Source of the DNA: Acidimicrobiaceae bacterium
GTDB taxonomy: Bacteria; Actinomycetota; Acidimicrobiia; Acidimicrobiales; UBA8190
DNA: 64,000 nt
Direction: 5' to 3'
Assembly: GCA_003151955.1 (NCBI GenBank)
Contig: PLZB01000029.1
Span: 1 to 64,000, forward strand
Position 1 is the stretch's first letter. Each line of letters begins with the position of its first letter. Positions 8,252 to 16,700 of this stretch are shown here, piece after piece. The notes under the pieces were generated by a model. The model searched no databases, had not been told where the DNA came from, and saw only the letters and a program-made list of their open reading frames with translations. Made by a program: the position numbers and the translations under genes.

Positions 8252-9922
8252 GTGCTCCGGATCAGGTGGCTCGGCCGGGTCCCCTACGGGGAGGCCCATG
8301 TCCTCCAGGGGGCCCTCCAGGCCGGGGGGTCCGACGACCATCTCCTCCTCCTCGAGCATCCCCACGTCTTCACCCTCGGGGTCCGGGCCGACCCGGGACA
8401 CGTCCTCGTCGACCCGGGGGAGGTCGGGGCCGAGCTGGTCCGGACCAACCGGGGCGGGGATGTCACCTACCACGGACCCGGCCAGCTCGTCGGCTACCCG
8501 ATCGTCTCGGTCCCGATGGGCCCGGGCGCCATCCCCGGCCACGTCGCCGCCGTCGAGGAGGTCGTCATCGGGACTCTGGCCGACCTGGGGCTCCCCGGCT
8601 GCGGACGGCTCCCGGGCTACCCCGGCGTCTGGGTCGACCCCTCGGGGCGGGCCCCCCGGAAGATCTCCGCCATCGGGATCCGGGTCAGCCGGGGCCGGTC
8701 CATGCACGGCTTCGCCCTCAACGTCGATCCCGACCTGGGCTGGTTCGATCGGATCGTCCCCTGCGGGATCCCCGACAAGGCTGTCACCTCCCTGGCCGCC
8801 GAGGGTCTCGCCGTTCCCATGGCCGAGGTTGTGGCCGCCCTGGCCCGGCGGGCGTCGGACCGGTGGGCCCCCGACGGGCAGGTCGACCTCCAACTCGTCA
8901 CGAGCCCCGGCTCCGGTGGAAGGGCCGACCGGGTCGGGCCGGACTCGGGGCCCCGGCCGGAGACGCCCCCGGCCCCGGGGGAGCGGCTCCGGGTCCGGCT
9001 CCGCCAGGCCGGGGAGGACCCCGGAGCCGGTCTCCCCCTCTTGACCCGGAAGCCGGACTGGCTCCGGGTGCCGGCCCGGATGGGCCGGGAGTTCCTCGAG
9101 CTCCGTCGGACGGTGAGGAGCCGGGGGCTCGTGACCGTCTGCGAGGAGGCGGGCTGCCCCAACATCTTCGAGTGCTGGGCCGAGGGGACGGCCACCTTCA
9201 TGATCAACGGGGACCGCTGCACCCGGGCCTGCGGCTTCTGCCTGGTCGACACCTCCCGTCCCCTCCCCCTCGACCCGGCCGAGCCCGGGGCGGTGGCGGC
9301 GGCGGTGGCCGAGCTGGGGCTGACCCACGCCGTGGTGACGGCGGTGGCCCGGGACGACCTCCCCGACGGGGGGGCTGCCGGCTTCGTCGCCACCATCGGG
9401 GCGATCCGGGACCAGACCCCGACCACGGCCGTCGAGGTCCTCATCTCGGACTGCAAGGGAGATCCCGAGGCCCTCGAGACGATCTTCGGGGCCCGGCCCG
9501 ACATCCTGAACCACAACCTCGAGACGGTGGCCCGGCTCCAGCGGGCCGTCCGGCCCTCGGCCGGCTACGCCCGGAGCCTGGCCGTTCTGGCTCGGGCGGC
9601 CCGGGCCGGGCTCACCACCAAGTCCGGCCTCATCCTCGGGATGGGGGAGACGGCGGCCGAGGTCCTCGGGGCCCTGGCCGACCTCCGGGCCGTCGGGGTC
9701 TCGATCGTGACCCTGGGCCAGTACCTCCGGCCCTCGGCCGCCCACGTCCCCGTGGCCCGCTGGTGGACCCCGGAGGAGTTCGGGGAGCTCAGGGCGGCGG
9801 GGGAGGCGATGGGGTTCGCCCACGTCCAGGCCTCCCCCCTGACCCGGTCGAGCTATCACGCCCGGGGAGCCGCCGCCGCTGCCGCCGCCGCCCGGACCGT
9901 CGGGGTGGGGGGGCCGGGGTGA
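8252..9922 (+). CDS. lipB-lipA: LipB-LipA fusion: octanoyltransferase joined to lipoyl synthase
   Basis: One uninterrupted frame of 556 codons holds both enzymes of de novo lipoate assembly. Residues 1 to about 210 are LipB: RGGDVTYHGPGQLVGYP, the catalytic Lys in KISAIG and catalytic Cys171 in IVPCGIPD. A linker rich in Pro, Gly and Arg follows (about 210-262). From about 263 the frame is LipA: the auxiliary-cluster cysteines C297, C302 and C308 in CEEAGCPNIFEC, the radical-SAM motif CTRACGFC (C323, C327, C330), and the C-terminal RSSYHA whose serine ligates the auxiliary cluster. No stop and no ATG or GTG occurs in the linker; only a TTG at 9041 without a well-placed ribosome site could start a separate LipA. 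The GTG at 8252 follows sucB by two bases, and the stop overlaps the next start (GTGA). Confidence 0.88.
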   Translation: MLRIRWLGRVPYGEAHVLQGALQAGGSDDHLLLLEHPHVFTLGVRADPGHVLVDPGEVGAELVRTNRGGDVTYHGPGQLVGYPIVSVPMGPGAIPGHVAAVEEVVIGTLADLGLPGCGRLPGYPGVWVDPSGRAPRKISAIGIRVSRGRSMHGFALNVDPDLGWFDRIVPCGIPDKAVTSLAAEGLAVPMAEVVAALARRASDRWAPDGQVDLQLVTSPGSGGRADRVGPDSGPRPETPPAPGERLRVRLRQAGEDPGAGLPLLTRKPDWLRVPARMGREFLELRRTVRSRGLVTVCEEAGCPNIFECWAEGTATFMINGDRCTRACGFCLVDTSRPLPLDPAEPGAVAAAVAELGLTHAVVTAVARDDLPDGGAAGFVATIGAIRDQTPTTAVEVLISDCKGDPEALETIFGARPDILNHNLETVARLQRAVRPSAGYARSLAVLARAARAGLTTKSGLILGMGETAAEVLGALADLRAVGVSIVTLGQYLRPSAAHVPVARWWTPEEFGELRAAGEAMGFAHVQASPLTRSSYHARGAAAAAAAARTVGVGGPG

Positions 9923-11052
9923 CCGGGACCGACCGGATGGGCCGGGTCCGGGCCGCCATGGGGGAGGCCGGGGTCTCGGCCCTCCTCCTCTCCCACGGGG
10001 CCGACCTCCCCTGGCTGACGGGATACCGGGCCATGCCCCTCGAGCGGGTCACCCTCCTCGTCCTCCCCCTCGAGGGGGATCCCGTCCTCCTCGTCCCCGC
10101 CCTCGAGGCCCCCCGGGTCCCGGCCGGGGGAGCCTTCGAGGTCCGGCCCTGGGGGGAGACGGAGGACCCCCTGGCCCTGGCCGTGGCCCTCCTCGGGCCG
10201 CAGTCCGGCTCGACCCTGGCCATCTCCGACCGGGCTTGGGCCACCACCGTCCTGGGCCTCCAGGACCGGCTCCCGGAAGCCCGGTTCCTGGCCGCCTCCA
10301 CCGTCACCTCCCCCCTCCGGGCCGTGAAGGACCACGCCGAGATCGCCACCCTCCGGGCCGCGGCCGCCGCCGCCGACCGGGTGGCCGGACAGCTCCAGGC
10401 CGGGCTCATCCCCCTCATCGGGCGGACCGAGGCCGACGTCTCGGCCGAGATCGGCCGGCGGCTCCTGGCCGAGGGCCACCAGGCCGTCAACTTCGCCATC
10501 GTCGGGAGCGGACCCAACGGGGCCAGCCCCCACCACGAGGCCGGGCCCCGGGTCATCGGCCCCGGGGAGGTCGTCGTCTGCGACTTCGGGGGATCCCTCT
10601 CTCTGGGTCCCTACACTGCTCCGCAGGGGTCAACGGTCGGGTACTGCTCCGACATCACCCGGACCGTCGTCACCGGCCCCCCCACCCCGGAGGTGGCCGC
10701 CGCCTACGCCGTCCTCCTCGAGTCCCAGCAGGCCGGGGTGGCGGCCGCCCGGGCCGGGGCCAGCGCCGAGTCCGTCGACGCCGCCTGTCGGACGGTGATC
10801 GGGGAGGCGGGCCTGGGGGATCGGTTCATCCACCGGACCGGCCATGGGATCGGGATCGAGGAGCACGAGGACCCCTACCTGGTGGCCGGGAACCGGCTCC
10901 CCCTCGCCTGCGGCCACGCCTTCTCGGTCGAGCCCGGGCTCTACTTCCCCGGCCGCTTCGGGATGCGCCTCGAGGACATCGTCGTGGTCGGCCCCGAAGG
11001 ACCCGAGGCGCTCAACACCGCCGACCACGCCCTCGTCGTCGTGGAGGCCTGA
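9919..11052 (+). CDS. M24 family Xaa-Pro aminopeptidase-like metallopeptidase
   Basis: The 377-residue protein is related to PepQ/AmpP, enzymes that cleave an N-terminal residue before proline using two metal ions. All five metal ligands are visible: Asp222 in VVCDFGG, Asp245 in CSDITRT, His309 in TGHGIGIEEHE, the Glu in VEPGLYF and the Glu in RLEDIVVV. The N-terminal 130 residues form the creatinase-like lid domain. An unusual insertion of about 12-14 residues lies between the first two metal ligands (10594-10635), with codons (TCT, GGT, ACT, GCT, TCA) rarer in the surrounding genes. The start GTG overlaps the stop of lipB-lipA, making this the last gene of that operon. It meets the next gene tail to tail. 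Confidence 0.85.
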   Translation: MTGTDRMGRVRAAMGEAGVSALLLSHGADLPWLTGYRAMPLERVTLLVLPLEGDPVLLVPALEAPRVPAGGAFEVRPWGETEDPLALAVALLGPQSGSTLAISDRAWATTVLGLQDRLPEARFLAASTVTSPLRAVKDHAEIATLRAAAAAADRVAGQLQAGLIPLIGRTEADVSAEIGRRLLAEGHQAVNFAIVGSGPNGASPHHEAGPRVIGPGEVVVCDFGGSLSLGPYTAPQGSTVGYCSDITRTVVTGPPTPEVAAAYAVLLESQQAGVAAARAGASAESVDAACRTVIGEAGLGDRFIHRTGHGIGIEEHEDPYLVAGNRLPLACGHAFSVEPGLYFPGRFGMRLEDIVVVGPEGPEALNTADHALVVVEA

Positions 11053-11057
11053 ATCCC

Positions 11058-11792
11058 TCAGGTCGTCTTCCGGTGCTCCGTCCAGGCCGCCCCGTCCCAG
11101 AACCGGAGGGTTCCCGGGGGCCCGTCCTGGTCCGGGTACCACCCCTCGGGGGGGACGACGGCCCGCTTCGATCGGGAGGAGCCGTGTCGGGGTCCGGCTT
11201 TCGGCGCCGTCCTCCCCGATCCGGCCGTCCGGCCCGGGGTCGCAGGAGCCAGGGTCCCAGGAGTGGGGGCCGGCGGGGCCGGGCCCGCCGTCGGGGTCGG
11301 TCCGGGCGGGGAGGTCGCCGGGGGTGCCGGCAGGGTCGGGGGAGTCGGCGGCGTCGGCGGGGGAACGAGGACGAGGTCGGGGACACCTCCGAAGGCCGGG
11401 ATGCCGTGGGGTTCGACGAGGTCCGTGGCCACCGAGGTGGTCGGAGGGGCCGGTGCGTCGCCGGCCCAGAGCTCGTTGGCCGGTGCAGTCCCCCGCCGGG
11501 TCTCCAGGGCCTGGGCGATCTCGGCCCGTTGGCGGCGGCCCGTCAGGAGATGGCCGGTGCCGGCGAAGGGGTCGTGGCTCCGGAAGGCCCCGGCCCGGGC
11601 CACCTCGAGGTCACGTTTCCGGAGGAGGTGGCGGATCCCGACCAGGAGGAGGAGCGGGGTGGCCAGGATGGCCACCCCGATGATGACCGTCAGGGAGGTC
11701 CCGGTCCCGAAGTAGTCGTTGGCGTCGCGAATCCACCGGTTCAGCTGGCCGAGCACGTCTCCCATCACCGAGAGAGGCGGGATTGTCACCAC
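11058..11792 (-). CDS. Membrane protein with C-terminal DUF2510 domain
   Basis: The 244-residue product has one membrane span near residues 32-53, a charged stretch, a long Pro/Thr/Ala-rich disordered region (about 120-205) and a C-terminal DUF2510 motif, GWYPDQDGPPGTLRFWDG followed by AAWTEH. DUF2510 is a short domain at the ends of actinobacterial membrane proteins; its role is unknown. The start is one of two adjacent GTG codons (11792 or 11789), eight bases after TAGGTT. It follows two exported proteins on the same strand and may be expressed with them. Confidence 0.75.
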   Translation of the reverse strand: MVTIPPLSVMGDVLGQLNRWIRDANDYFGTGTSLTVIIGVAILATPLLLLVGIRHLLRKRDLEVARAGAFRSHDPFAGTGHLLTGRRQRAEIAQALETRRGTAPANELWAGDAPAPPTTSVATDLVEPHGIPAFGGVPDLVLVPPPTPPTPPTLPAPPATSPPGPTPTAGPAPPAPTPGTLAPATPGRTAGSGRTAPKAGPRHGSSRSKRAVVPPEGWYPDQDGPPGTLRFWDGAAWTEHRKTT

Positions 11793-11800
11793 AAGCGCTG

Positions 11801-11806
11801 AACCTA
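11801..11806 (-). promoter_or_regulatory. -10 box TAGGTT for the DUF2510 gene
   Basis: Read on the minus strand, TAGGTT ends eight bases before the GTG at 11792, the spacing expected for a leaderless transcript. Confidence 0.4.
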
Positions 11807-11825
11807 GCGGTCGGTCAGGGCCAGT

Positions 11826-12728
11826 TCAATCATGCCGGGGTGCCGGAGTCATTCGATGGGCCGGGGTCCGATGGGCCGCGGTCCGATGGGCCGCGGCCCG
11901 ATGGGCCTGGGCCCGCCGGCTGTCGCCGGCCCGAGCCCGCTGGGGGACGGGGAGGCGCCGGGCCAGGCCGTAGGCGAGGAGGGAGAGGAGGACGGCGGCG
12001 GCGATGATGAGGGCGGCCCGGGTCAGCGGCGGGCCCGGCCCGGGGGGGACGACGGGGCCCTCCGGTCCGGCGGCGGCCAGGGCGGCGTACTGGCGGGCGG
12101 CCAGGGAGACGACGGTGCCGGAGGCGATGGGGTCGGTGTTGGAGGAGGTGGAGGCGACATTGGTCTCGAGAACGGTGGCGTAGACACCGGTCTGCATGAC
12201 GACGGCCTCGAGCTGGTTGATGACCTGGGTCCCGTCGGTGGCCGAGATGAGGTATCCCCGGGCGGCCGGGAGGTGGGGGACGGCGAATGTGCTCCCCGGG
12301 ACGGCTCCGGCCGAGAGGACCCGGTCGTAGCCGGCGGCGGTGGCCCTGGCGTCGGCGGGACTCCGGAAACGGAAGGCGAGCTCGAGGACCTGGTTCAGGC
12401 CGCTGCGGTCCTGCCAGGTCCGGATCCAGGCCGCGAAGCCGGGCTGGGCCGCCCAGCCCCGGAAAGTCGTGGCCGCTGTCCCCGGGTCCGGGGCGTACCG
12501 GGTGTAGATGGCGAGATCGAGCGGTCCGTTGGAGGCCCCGGCCTGGTAGCCGGCCAGGGGGCTCTGGAGGGTCAACCGGCCCAGAGCCGCCTCGGCGGCC
12601 GTCGCCGTCGCCGGGCCCGTGCTGGTGGCCCCGGGGGCCGCCCCGGCCGGGCCGGGGAGCAGGAGCGGGCCGGCCAGGGCGATCAGGAGGGCGACCGCCG
12701 CCGTCGTCCCTCGGGCGGGTCTGGGCAC
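11826..12728 (-). CDS. Exported, membrane-anchored protein; paralogue of the gene at 12771
   Basis: The 300-residue protein has an N-terminal signal peptide (basic start, then AVALLIALAGPLLLPG and an AGAAP cleavage region), an extracytoplasmic domain of about 190 residues, one C-terminal membrane span (LIIAAAVLLSLLAYGLA) and a short cytoplasmic tail. The tail is made of repeated AHRTA-type units. The domain shares with the next upstream gene the pattern PGFAAW, RT, D..G and L.FRF, so the two arose by duplication. No enzyme motif is visible and I know no family name. The GTG start lies six bases after TAGCGT, suggesting its own leaderless transcript. Confidence 0.75.
   Translation of the reverse strand: MPRPARGTTAAVALLIALAGPLLLPGPAGAAPGATSTGPATATAAEAALGRLTLQSPLAGYQAGASNGPLDLAIYTRYAPDPGTAATTFRGWAAQPGFAAWIRTWQDRSGLNQVLELAFRFRSPADARATAAGYDRVLSAGAVPGSTFAVPHLPAARGYLISATDGTQVINQLEAVVMQTGVYATVLETNVASTSSNTDPIASGTVVSLAARQYAALAAAGPEGPVVPPGPGPPLTRAALIIAAAVLLSLLAYGLARRLPVPQRARAGDSRRAQAHRAAAHRTAAHRTPAHRMTPAPRHD
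11854..11913 (-). repeat. Four 15-base tandem repeats in the 3' end of the exported-protein gene
   Basis: Units at 11854, 11869, 11884 and 11899 follow the pattern CGATGGGCCGCGGTC with one to three changes each. On the minus strand they encode five-residue units such as HRTAA, making a basic, His/Arg/Ala-rich cytoplasmic tail. Confidence 0.8.
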
Positions 12729-12734
12729 GGGCCG

Positions 12735-12740
12735 ACGCTA
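12735..12740 (-). promoter_or_regulatory. -10 box TAGCGT for the gene at 11826-12728
   Basis: On the minus strand the box ends six bases before the GTG at 12728. The same spacing recurs before many genes in this window. Confidence 0.4.
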
Positions 12741-12770
12741 CCCGTCCTGGACGGCTCCGGTACCGGCCTC

Positions 12771-13751
12771 CTACGGGGAGTGGCGACCCTGGTGCCGGAC
12801 GTGGCCGGCCCTGGTCCGCCGGGCCCGGCGACGGCGCCGGGCCGGGCCCCGGAAGGTGACGAGGGTCAGGGCAGTGAGAAGGACGACGACGAGGAGGAGG
12901 AGGGGGAGGGCCCAGCCGGGAGCCCCCCGGGAGTCGGCCGGGGCGGCGACATCGGCCCGGGCTGCCGCCGGGCTCGGGATGGTGGCACCCGGGACGGTGG
13001 CTGGACCGGAGGGGACGGTGGGGACCGAGCCGAGGAGGCCGTTCTCCGCCACCGCCACCATGGCGGCCGTGCCCAGGGGAAGGGCCGGCGTCCCTCCGGC
13101 CGGGCCGAGGGCCACGGTGTTGACGATGGCGATGTAGCCGGCCGACCGGAAGATGACCCCCTCGATCACCCCACTCGTGGGGGTCGTGATCCGGACGGTG
13201 AGCCCGAGGCTGTCGGGGATGCCCGGGACGTTGAAGGTGCCGGCCAGGGTCTGGCCCTGGGACACCTCGGTGAAGGTCCGCTCATCGGCGACGGCGAAGT
13301 TCGAGGCTTCGGAGACGGTGGGGAACCGGAAGAGCTCGACCTGGACCGAGTCCTGGCCGGCCTGGTCCTTGAAGGTCCGGACCCAGGCTGCGAAGCCGGG
13401 CTCCGCCGACCACCGGTCGAATTCGGCGGCCCCCTGGGTGGGGTCGCTCGAGAGGGCACCGAAGGCGGCCGCTGTCAGGGGCCCGTTCCCGGTCCCGGCC
13501 GGCACCTCGGTCAGGCCGTCCGGAGCGGTTCCCGGCAGGAGGGACTCGATCGGCGGAGGTGTCACCGTGGTCGAGGTTGCCGCCGGTGCCGGGGCCGCGG
13601 AAGGGGCCGGCGCAGGGGTTGACGGCGCGGCGGTGGCAGGGGGGGAGGTGGTCGTCGGGGCGGCGGCCGCCCCGGCGCCGGTACTGGAGGCGGCCAGGGC
13701 CGCCACCACGACCAGGATCGCCCCTCGCCGGCTGACCCGCCTCCCCCACAT
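12771..13751 (-). CDS. Exported, membrane-anchored protein; paralogue of the gene at 11826
   Basis: The 326-residue protein has a basic N-terminus and a signal peptide ending near AGAAAA, a Thr/Pro/Ala-rich stretch (about 30-75), an extracytoplasmic domain of about 170 residues, then a Pro/Ala linker, a C-terminal membrane span (WALPLLLLVVVLLTALTLV) and a very basic tail. The domain matches its neighbour around GNGPLT, PGFAAWVRTF and ELFRFP. It starts 18 bases after metH on the same strand and has no visible promoter of its own, so it is probably the second gene of the metH transcript. Function unknown; cell-envelope location is inferred. Confidence 0.75.
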   Translation of the reverse strand: MWGRRVSRRGAILVVVAALAASSTGAGAAAAPTTTSPPATAAPSTPAPAPSAAPAPAATSTTVTPPPIESLLPGTAPDGLTEVPAGTGNGPLTAAAFGALSSDPTQGAAEFDRWSAEPGFAAWVRTFKDQAGQDSVQVELFRFPTVSEASNFAVADERTFTEVSQGQTLAGTFNVPGIPDSLGLTVRITTPTSGVIEGVIFRSAGYIAIVNTVALGPAGGTPALPLGTAAMVAVAENGLLGSVPTVPSGPATVPGATIPSPAAARADVAAPADSRGAPGWALPLLLLVVVLLTALTLVTFRGPARRRRRARRTRAGHVRHQGRHSP

Positions 13752-13769
13752 CGCCGTTCGCCGTCGAGA

Positions 13770-16700
13770 TCAGGCCACGAAGTACTTGGCCTGGGGGTGG
13801 TGGCAGATGAGGGCGATGGTGGTTTGCTCGGGGTGGAACTGGAACCCCTCGGAGACCTCGACCCCGATCCGGCCACCGTCGAGGAGGTGGTAGGCCTTCT
13901 CGTTGTCCTCGAGCCGGGGGCAGGCCGGGTAGCCCCAGGAGTAGCGACCCCCCCGGTACTGCTGCCGGAAGAGCCCGGCCAGGCTGGGGCCGTCCTCGTC
14001 GGCGAAGCCCCACTCCTGGCGGATCCGGTGGTGCCAGTACTCGGCCAGCGCCTCGGCCATCTCCACCCCGAGGCCGTGGAGCTGGGCGTAGTCGACGTAG
14101 TGGTCCTCGGCCTTCAGCCGGGCCGCCTCCTCGGACACGGCCGACCCCATGGTGACGAGGCTGAAAGCGGCGTAGTCGACCTCCCCGGAATCGACGGGCC
14201 GGAAGAAGTCGGCGACGCAGAGCCAGGGCTCCTTCGACTGCCGCGGGAACTCGAAACGGGTCAGCTCGGCCGTCCTCGACTCGTCGGACCAGACGACGAG
14301 GTCGTCCCCCTCGGCGTTGGCGGCGAAGTAGCCCCAGGCCACCTGGGGGACGAGGATGTCCTTGGCCTTGGCCTTGGCCAGCTCGCTACGGAGGACGGCG
14401 TCGATCCTGGTCTTGAAGGCGGCGTCGTCCTCGACCCCCTTCTCGGGCCGGAAGCCCCACTGGTTCCGGAAGAGGGCGGTCCGGTTCAGGTAGCCGGCGA
14501 TGTCGTCGAGGGGGATCCCCTTCGAGATCCGGGCCCCGAGGAAAGGGGGTTTGAAGACGGGGTTGTCGGAGGGGACCCCGGGGGCCCGGGCCGGCTTGAC
14601 CACCCCGGCCGCCTCCCGGGCGGCGGCCTCCTGGCTCCGGCGGGGGGGGAGCTTCCGGCCGGTGAGCTCCCGGCCGAAGGCGGGGTCGTCCTCCCCCGAC
14701 CGCTTCAGCTCGACGAGCCGGTCCATGGTCCGGAGGCCCTCGAAGGCGTCCTTCCCGTAGAAGACCTTCCCCCGGTAGACCTCCCGGAGGTCCCGCTCGA
14801 CATAGGACCGGGTCAGGGCGGCCCCCCCGAGGAGGATGGGGAGGTCGGCGAGGTCCCGGCGGTTGAGCTCCTCCAGGTTCTCCCGCATGATCAGGGTCGA
14901 CTTGACGAGGAGGCCGCTCATCCCGATGGCGTCGGCCCCGTGCTCCTCGGCGGCCTGGACCATCTCGGCGATCCCGACCTTGATCCCGAGGTTCACGACC
15001 TCGTAGCCGTTGTTGGTGAGGATGATGTCGACGAGGTTCTTCCCGATGTCGTGGACGTCCCCCTTGACGGTGGCGAGGACGATCGTCCCCTTCCCGCCCT
15101 GGTCGGCCTTCTCCATCTTGGGCTCGAGGTGGGCCACGGCCGCCTTCATGGTCTCGGCGCTCTGGAGGACGAAGGGAAGCTGCATCTCCCCGGTGGCGAA
15201 GAGCTCCCCGACCGTCTTCATCCCGGCCAGGAGGATGTCGTTGACGACGGCGAGGGGGCTGTGGCCGGCGGCGAGGGCCTCCTCGAGGTCATCGACGAGG
15301 CCGTTGCGGTCCCCGTCGATGATCCGCTGCTCGAGGCGGCGCTCGACGGTCCAGTCCGACCGGTCCTCGGCCTCGACGGTCCCGGCCGAGACCCCCTCGA
15401 AGAGGGCCAGGAGCTCCGAGAGGGGGTCGTAGCCCTCGGTCCGGCGGTCGTAGATGAGGTCGAGGCAGACCTCCCGGACCCGCTCGTCGATCTTGGAGAG
15501 GGGCATGATCCGCGCCGCGTGGACGATGGCCGCGTCGAGGCCGGCCTCGACGCACTCGTGGAGGAACATCGAGTTGAGGGCGTGCCGGGCCGCGGGGTTG
15601 AGCCCGAACGAGACGTTGGAGAGGCCGACGACGGTGAAGACACCGGGTAGCTCGGCCTTGATCCGCCTGATCCCCTCCAGGGTCTCGATCCCGTCCCGGC
15701 GGCTCTCCTCCATGCCGGTGGAGAGGGGGAGGACGAGGGGGTCGAAGATGAGGTCGGAAGGCTCGAGCCCGTAGCGGTCGACGGCGATGTCCCGGATGGC
15801 GGTGGCGGCCCGGACCTTCCAGTCCGCCGTCCTGGCCTGGCCCTCGGTGTCGATGCAGGTGCAGACCACAGCAGCCCCGTACTCCCGGGCCAGGGTGAGG
15901 AAGGTGTCGAGCCGGGTCCCGGGGTCGTCCCCCTCCTCGAGGTTGACCGAGTTGAGGACGGCCCGGCCCCCGATCCACTGGAGGGCGGTCTCGACGACGG
16001 GGCCCTCGGTGGAGTCGACCATGAGGGGGACACTGGCCTGGGTGGCGAACCGGCTGGCCACCTCGGTCATGTCGGCCACCCCGTCGGCCCCGGTGTAGTC
16101 GACGCAGACGTCGATGATGTGGGCCCCCTCCTTGATCTGGTCCCGGGCCATGGCCACGGTCGTGTCCCAGTCCTCGGCCAGCATGGCCTCCCGGAACTTC
16201 TTCGAGCCGTTGGCGTTGGTCCGCTCCCCGATCACGAGGAAGGAGGTGTCCTGGTGGAAGGGGACGGGGCTGTAGATGGAGGAGGCCCCCGGCTCGACGT
16301 CGGGGTGCCGGGGGGCGGGGACGAGGTCCCGGCAGCGCTCGACGACGGCCCGGAGGTGGTCCGGGGTGGTCCCGCAGCAGCCCCCGATCACGGAGACGCC
16401 GAGCTCGGTGACGAACCGCTCGAGGTGGTCGGCGAGCTGCTCCGGGGTGAGGTCGTAGTGCATCTTTCCGTCGACGACCGAGGGGAGGCCGGCGTTGGGG
16501 AGGGTGGAGATGGGGACCCGGGAGTGCTGGGCCAGGTACCGGACGGCCTCCCCCATCTCGGCGGGGCCGGTGGCGCAGTTCAGGCCGATGACGTCGGGCC
16601 GGAGGGCCTCGAGAGCGGTGAGGGCGGCCCCGATCTCGGTGCCGGGGAGCATCCGGCCGGTCAGCTCGATGGTGACCTGGAGCTGGAGGGGGACCCGTCG

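Noticed and set aside
9041-9922. Separate lipA starting at the TTG at 9041
   Set aside because: No well-placed ribosome site and no stop between it and lipB; the fused frame is the simpler reading, though internal initiation is not excluded.
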